The notes beneath the pieces are model-generated. The model did not search any database, was not told where the DNA came from, and saw only the letters and a list, made by a program, of their open reading frames with translations. Shown here piece after piece: positions 32,007 to 34,051 of a stretch of DNA of 34,051 bases; within the stretch, counting starts at the first letter, position 1, and the number at the start of each line of letters is the position of its first letter. The stretch covers positions 23,059 to 57,109 of the forward strand of contig MNCI01034983.1 of NCBI GenBank assembly GCA_015680685.1, in the 5' to 3' direction. The stretch is from Gnetum montanum. Taxonomy: Eukaryota > Streptophyta > Gnetopsida > Gnetales > Gnetaceae. The position numbers were made by a program, and so were the translations under genes.

Positions 32007-34051
32007 TTACAAATGCTTTCTAACCCATCGTGGGTTTGGAAACACGTAAGTCCGAGAAGCTTTATTGTGGTATTCTTCTACATTGTCGTCTACCATTTGA
32101 AAAGGTAACTTGGCCCACGCAGTTTTGTTTTCTGAGCCGACATCTTGGGCTGGCTCTTTTGTCAAACAGTTAGTATCAACGGAAATAGGTGCCTCGTTCT
32201 CAGAGGTTATGACCTATGAACCTTGATCCATATCTACATTATTTATTTCCTAGGTTGTCACCTCGTGACCATGTATCACCACCTCTATGTTTGTGTAAGG
32301 TAGATGGATTTCTTGATGTATGGATGAAGAGATAGCCTTGAGTTGGGCTAACCATGATCTCCCCAGGATCAGGTTAAACTCGGGCATCTCTTCCACCATA
32401 ATAAACGTCACACTTGTGGGGAACTGGTCCCCTGCCACAAAGTCAATGTGGATAGTGCCTTTCACCACTACCCGTGCCCCATTGAATGAATTCAGACATG
32501 ATGTTGTCATGCATTTGATTTGGTCTACCAAACCCAGTTTGTCCACTATGGGGAACGGGATGATGTTTGTAGCAGCCCTGTCATCAACGTGTACTCTTCG
32601 GATCTTATGTTGGTCGACTTGAATTATGATGAATAAGGGTGCTGTCGTCACTTGACTCTTTTTAGGGTCTTCCTTAATGGACTTGTCACAGAATGTCAAT
32701 TGGGATGGCCATGGTTCTTCGCGCATAGGAGGAAGCATGACCAAATGGATCACTTTCTCTTCTGCTGGCATGTTCTCGTCAATTGGTATGGTTGTTAACA
32801 TGCGAACCAAGGCCTCGTGATGTGCAGTGGAAGTTATTACCAGGTCGTATAAGCTCACCATTGTGTTCTTTTGTTTTAGAGCCTGCTTGACCTGAGTAAG
32901 AGCACTTAGGAGGTCATGAACACCTTCTTATTGTTTACTACCCTTCTCCTTTTCCATTCATCCTAGAAGACAAATTCCCCGAGGAGGAGCAGTTTTGGGT
33001 TTAGGGTTAGACCCTTTCGGGCAAGGTGGTGATGACTGTGCATGCGTAGCGACGTTAACTTTTGGTGACGAGGTGAGCATAGATGCAGAGGACAAAGGGG
33101 TAGGCTTGTAAGGAGCTGGGGTGGTACATTCCGTAGCCGTTTCACCTGTCAGACGCTCTTCCTGTTTCCTTGAATGAGAAGGCTATGATGCCGCCTTATG
33201 TTGGTTTTGTGGGACAAGGACAGCTGAGTGTTTTGACCCTCTAATGATGAATGGTGTTTGTGGTGTCAATGCAGGTGGTGGTGTGGTTGTGATTACAGAA
33301 GGTGCAGGGGCGGATGTCCGAGGAGGGACCTTAAGGACAAACAGTTATTGTGGTGTCTTTCATGCCATTGTTGGTGTGGCTACACTACGTTGGGGGACGT
33401 GAACCACAAATGGCTACTGTGGCAGTTTTGGATTACCATCCACACCAATGGTGTTGATGATGTACCCTAAATCATTAGCATTGAGGGGATCCTTGTAAAC
33501 ATGCATGGATTGATTCTCAGGGCAAACGGGGTTGCTTTCATCCAACACCAACCTCCCCTAATCAATCATCCATTGAATGTCATCTTTTAAGGCTAGACAG
33601 TAATCTGTATCATGATCACAGAGTTGGTGGTAGTCACAAAACCGCTCCAGCCTAAAATTTTTAGGAACTAGAGGCTCATTGGGCATAGCCAAAGAGGGCT
33701 TCCTAAGGAGTTCACAGTATCGTTGATGCCATTTGGTCGCCTCTGACATCCGCTTATGTTGAATGTACCCCACCCGTAGCAGTTTCCTCAAAAGTTTTGA
33801 AGGCTTGACTGGTAGTGGGGTGTACTTGGAGTGATCTTTATGCTTGAAGTTGGGCTTAAGCAGGGTGGGTGCTTCAGATGTTGACATGGAGGGTTGGGCA
33901 GCATTGCTTAGGCTAGGTGCGAGGTTAGTTGACGTAGTGGCCACCTTTTTTTTGTTATTGTTGTTGGGCTTGATCTTGTTTTCCACAGCGGCCACTATGG
34001 CTATTGTAGCCTTGCCTTTCTCTTTGTCCTTCTTGATATACATGTTTTTAT
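32007..34051 (-). pseudogene. gypsy gag-protease, 5' end outside window
   Basis: One minus-strand frame runs from the window edge to a stop at 32007, broken only by nonsense codons. It contains the C-terminal part of gag with a zinc finger C-X2-H-X4-H-X4-C (33597-33638, in FCDYHQLCDHDTDYC) and a Pro/Thr/Ser-rich linker. An aspartic protease follows, with active-site region VHVDDRAATNI (about 32565-32591) and flap/C-terminal word LILGRSWL. The Gly residues normally following the catalytic Asp are replaced (D-D-R instead of D-G-G or D-S/T-G). Such changes and the stops mostly fit G-to-A or C-to-T transitions. A linker of about 80 codons after the protease ends at FPNPRWVRKHL, and a donor-like GTAAGA overlaps the stop. 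Confidence 0.8.

Larger units (their letters stand above)
25997..32010 (-). other. Candidate Ogre-type intron between gag-pro and pol
   Basis: On the minus strand a donor-like GTAAGA (complement at 32005-32010) overlaps the gag-protease stop codon. An AG ending at 25997 would join to pol in the correct phase: two bases of a codon remain on the left and one is supplied on the right. Ogre elements are known to have an intron between protease and RT. The acceptor is weak, and at about 6.0 kb this intron would be long. It would contain the whole opposite-strand gene at 26645-31475 and two tandem arrays. This is inference from the sequence, not shown splicing. Confidence 0.4.
22230..34051 (-). mobile_element. 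Tat/Ogre-type Ty3/gypsy retrotransposon, 5' end outside window
   Basis: On the minus strand, gag-protease (34051-32007) is followed by a 6.0-kb non-coding interval and then pol with RT, RNase H, a second RNase H and integrase (about 25996-22525). A tandem array follows pol. The second RNase H and the integrase end without a chromodomain point to the Tat lineage, which includes Ogre. Gag-protease and pol keep one frame each, so the element is structurally well preserved despite many nonsense changes. A multi-exon gene lies in the opposite orientation inside the interval. The 5' LTR is beyond the window and the 3' LTR is not delimited. Confidence 0.75.

Overview
This is a plant nuclear window, almost certainly from a large, repeat-rich seed-plant genome. 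It holds layered, decayed LTR retrotransposons (Ty1/copia and Ty3/gypsy), an L1-type LINE and tRNA-derived SINE copies, plus plant-style short GT-AG introns. There are no bacterial-type operons. I find no intact protein-coding gene: every recognisable coding region carries stop codons or frameshifts. One assembly gap of 324 N lies at 19838-20161. I cannot name the species.

Left part (1 to ~4.1 kb): non-coding DNA with GA-rich and CCACCA-rich low-complexity tracts, a 270-bp tandem duplication and a 49-bp tandem duplication. Middle-left (4.1-10.2 kb): a fragment of gypsy integrase (minus strand) is followed by a degenerate Tork/Tnt1-like copia element on the plus strand with two diverged LTRs. 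Its integrase is split by a ~1.19-kb solo LTR flanked by a perfect 5-bp target duplication. Middle (10.5-16.2 kb): an L1-type LINE on the minus strand sits inside a SINE, with matching 15-bp duplications at the two junctions, next to a second SINE copy. From 17.5 to 19.4 kb lies an orphan gypsy gag on the plus strand, followed by the gap.

Right part (22.2 kb to the window end): a Ty3/gypsy element of the Tat/Ogre type on the minus strand. Its lineage is indicated by a second, archaeal-type RNase H domain between the RT-linked RNase H and the integrase, and by the absence of a chromodomain. Gag-protease (34051 to 32007) and pol (about 25996 to 22525) are separate reading frames, each kept in a single frame and broken only by nonsense changes. 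Between them lie 6.0 kb that could be an Ogre-type intron.

Inside this 6.0-kb interval, on the opposite (plus) strand, is the most notable feature: a multi-exon gene-like unit (26645-31475) with its own TATA box. It has at least eight exons, introns of about 80-145 bp, and mutually compatible splice phases. Its premature stops are almost all changes that C-to-T transitions in Gln or Arg codons would give. Introns would survive retrotransposition only if the gene is antisense to the element RNA, which is what is seen. A short motif family (TGCTAYGCTA, often palindromic) is scattered through its introns and other non-coding parts, and AGTTTAAGG-type tandem arrays separate the modules of the element.
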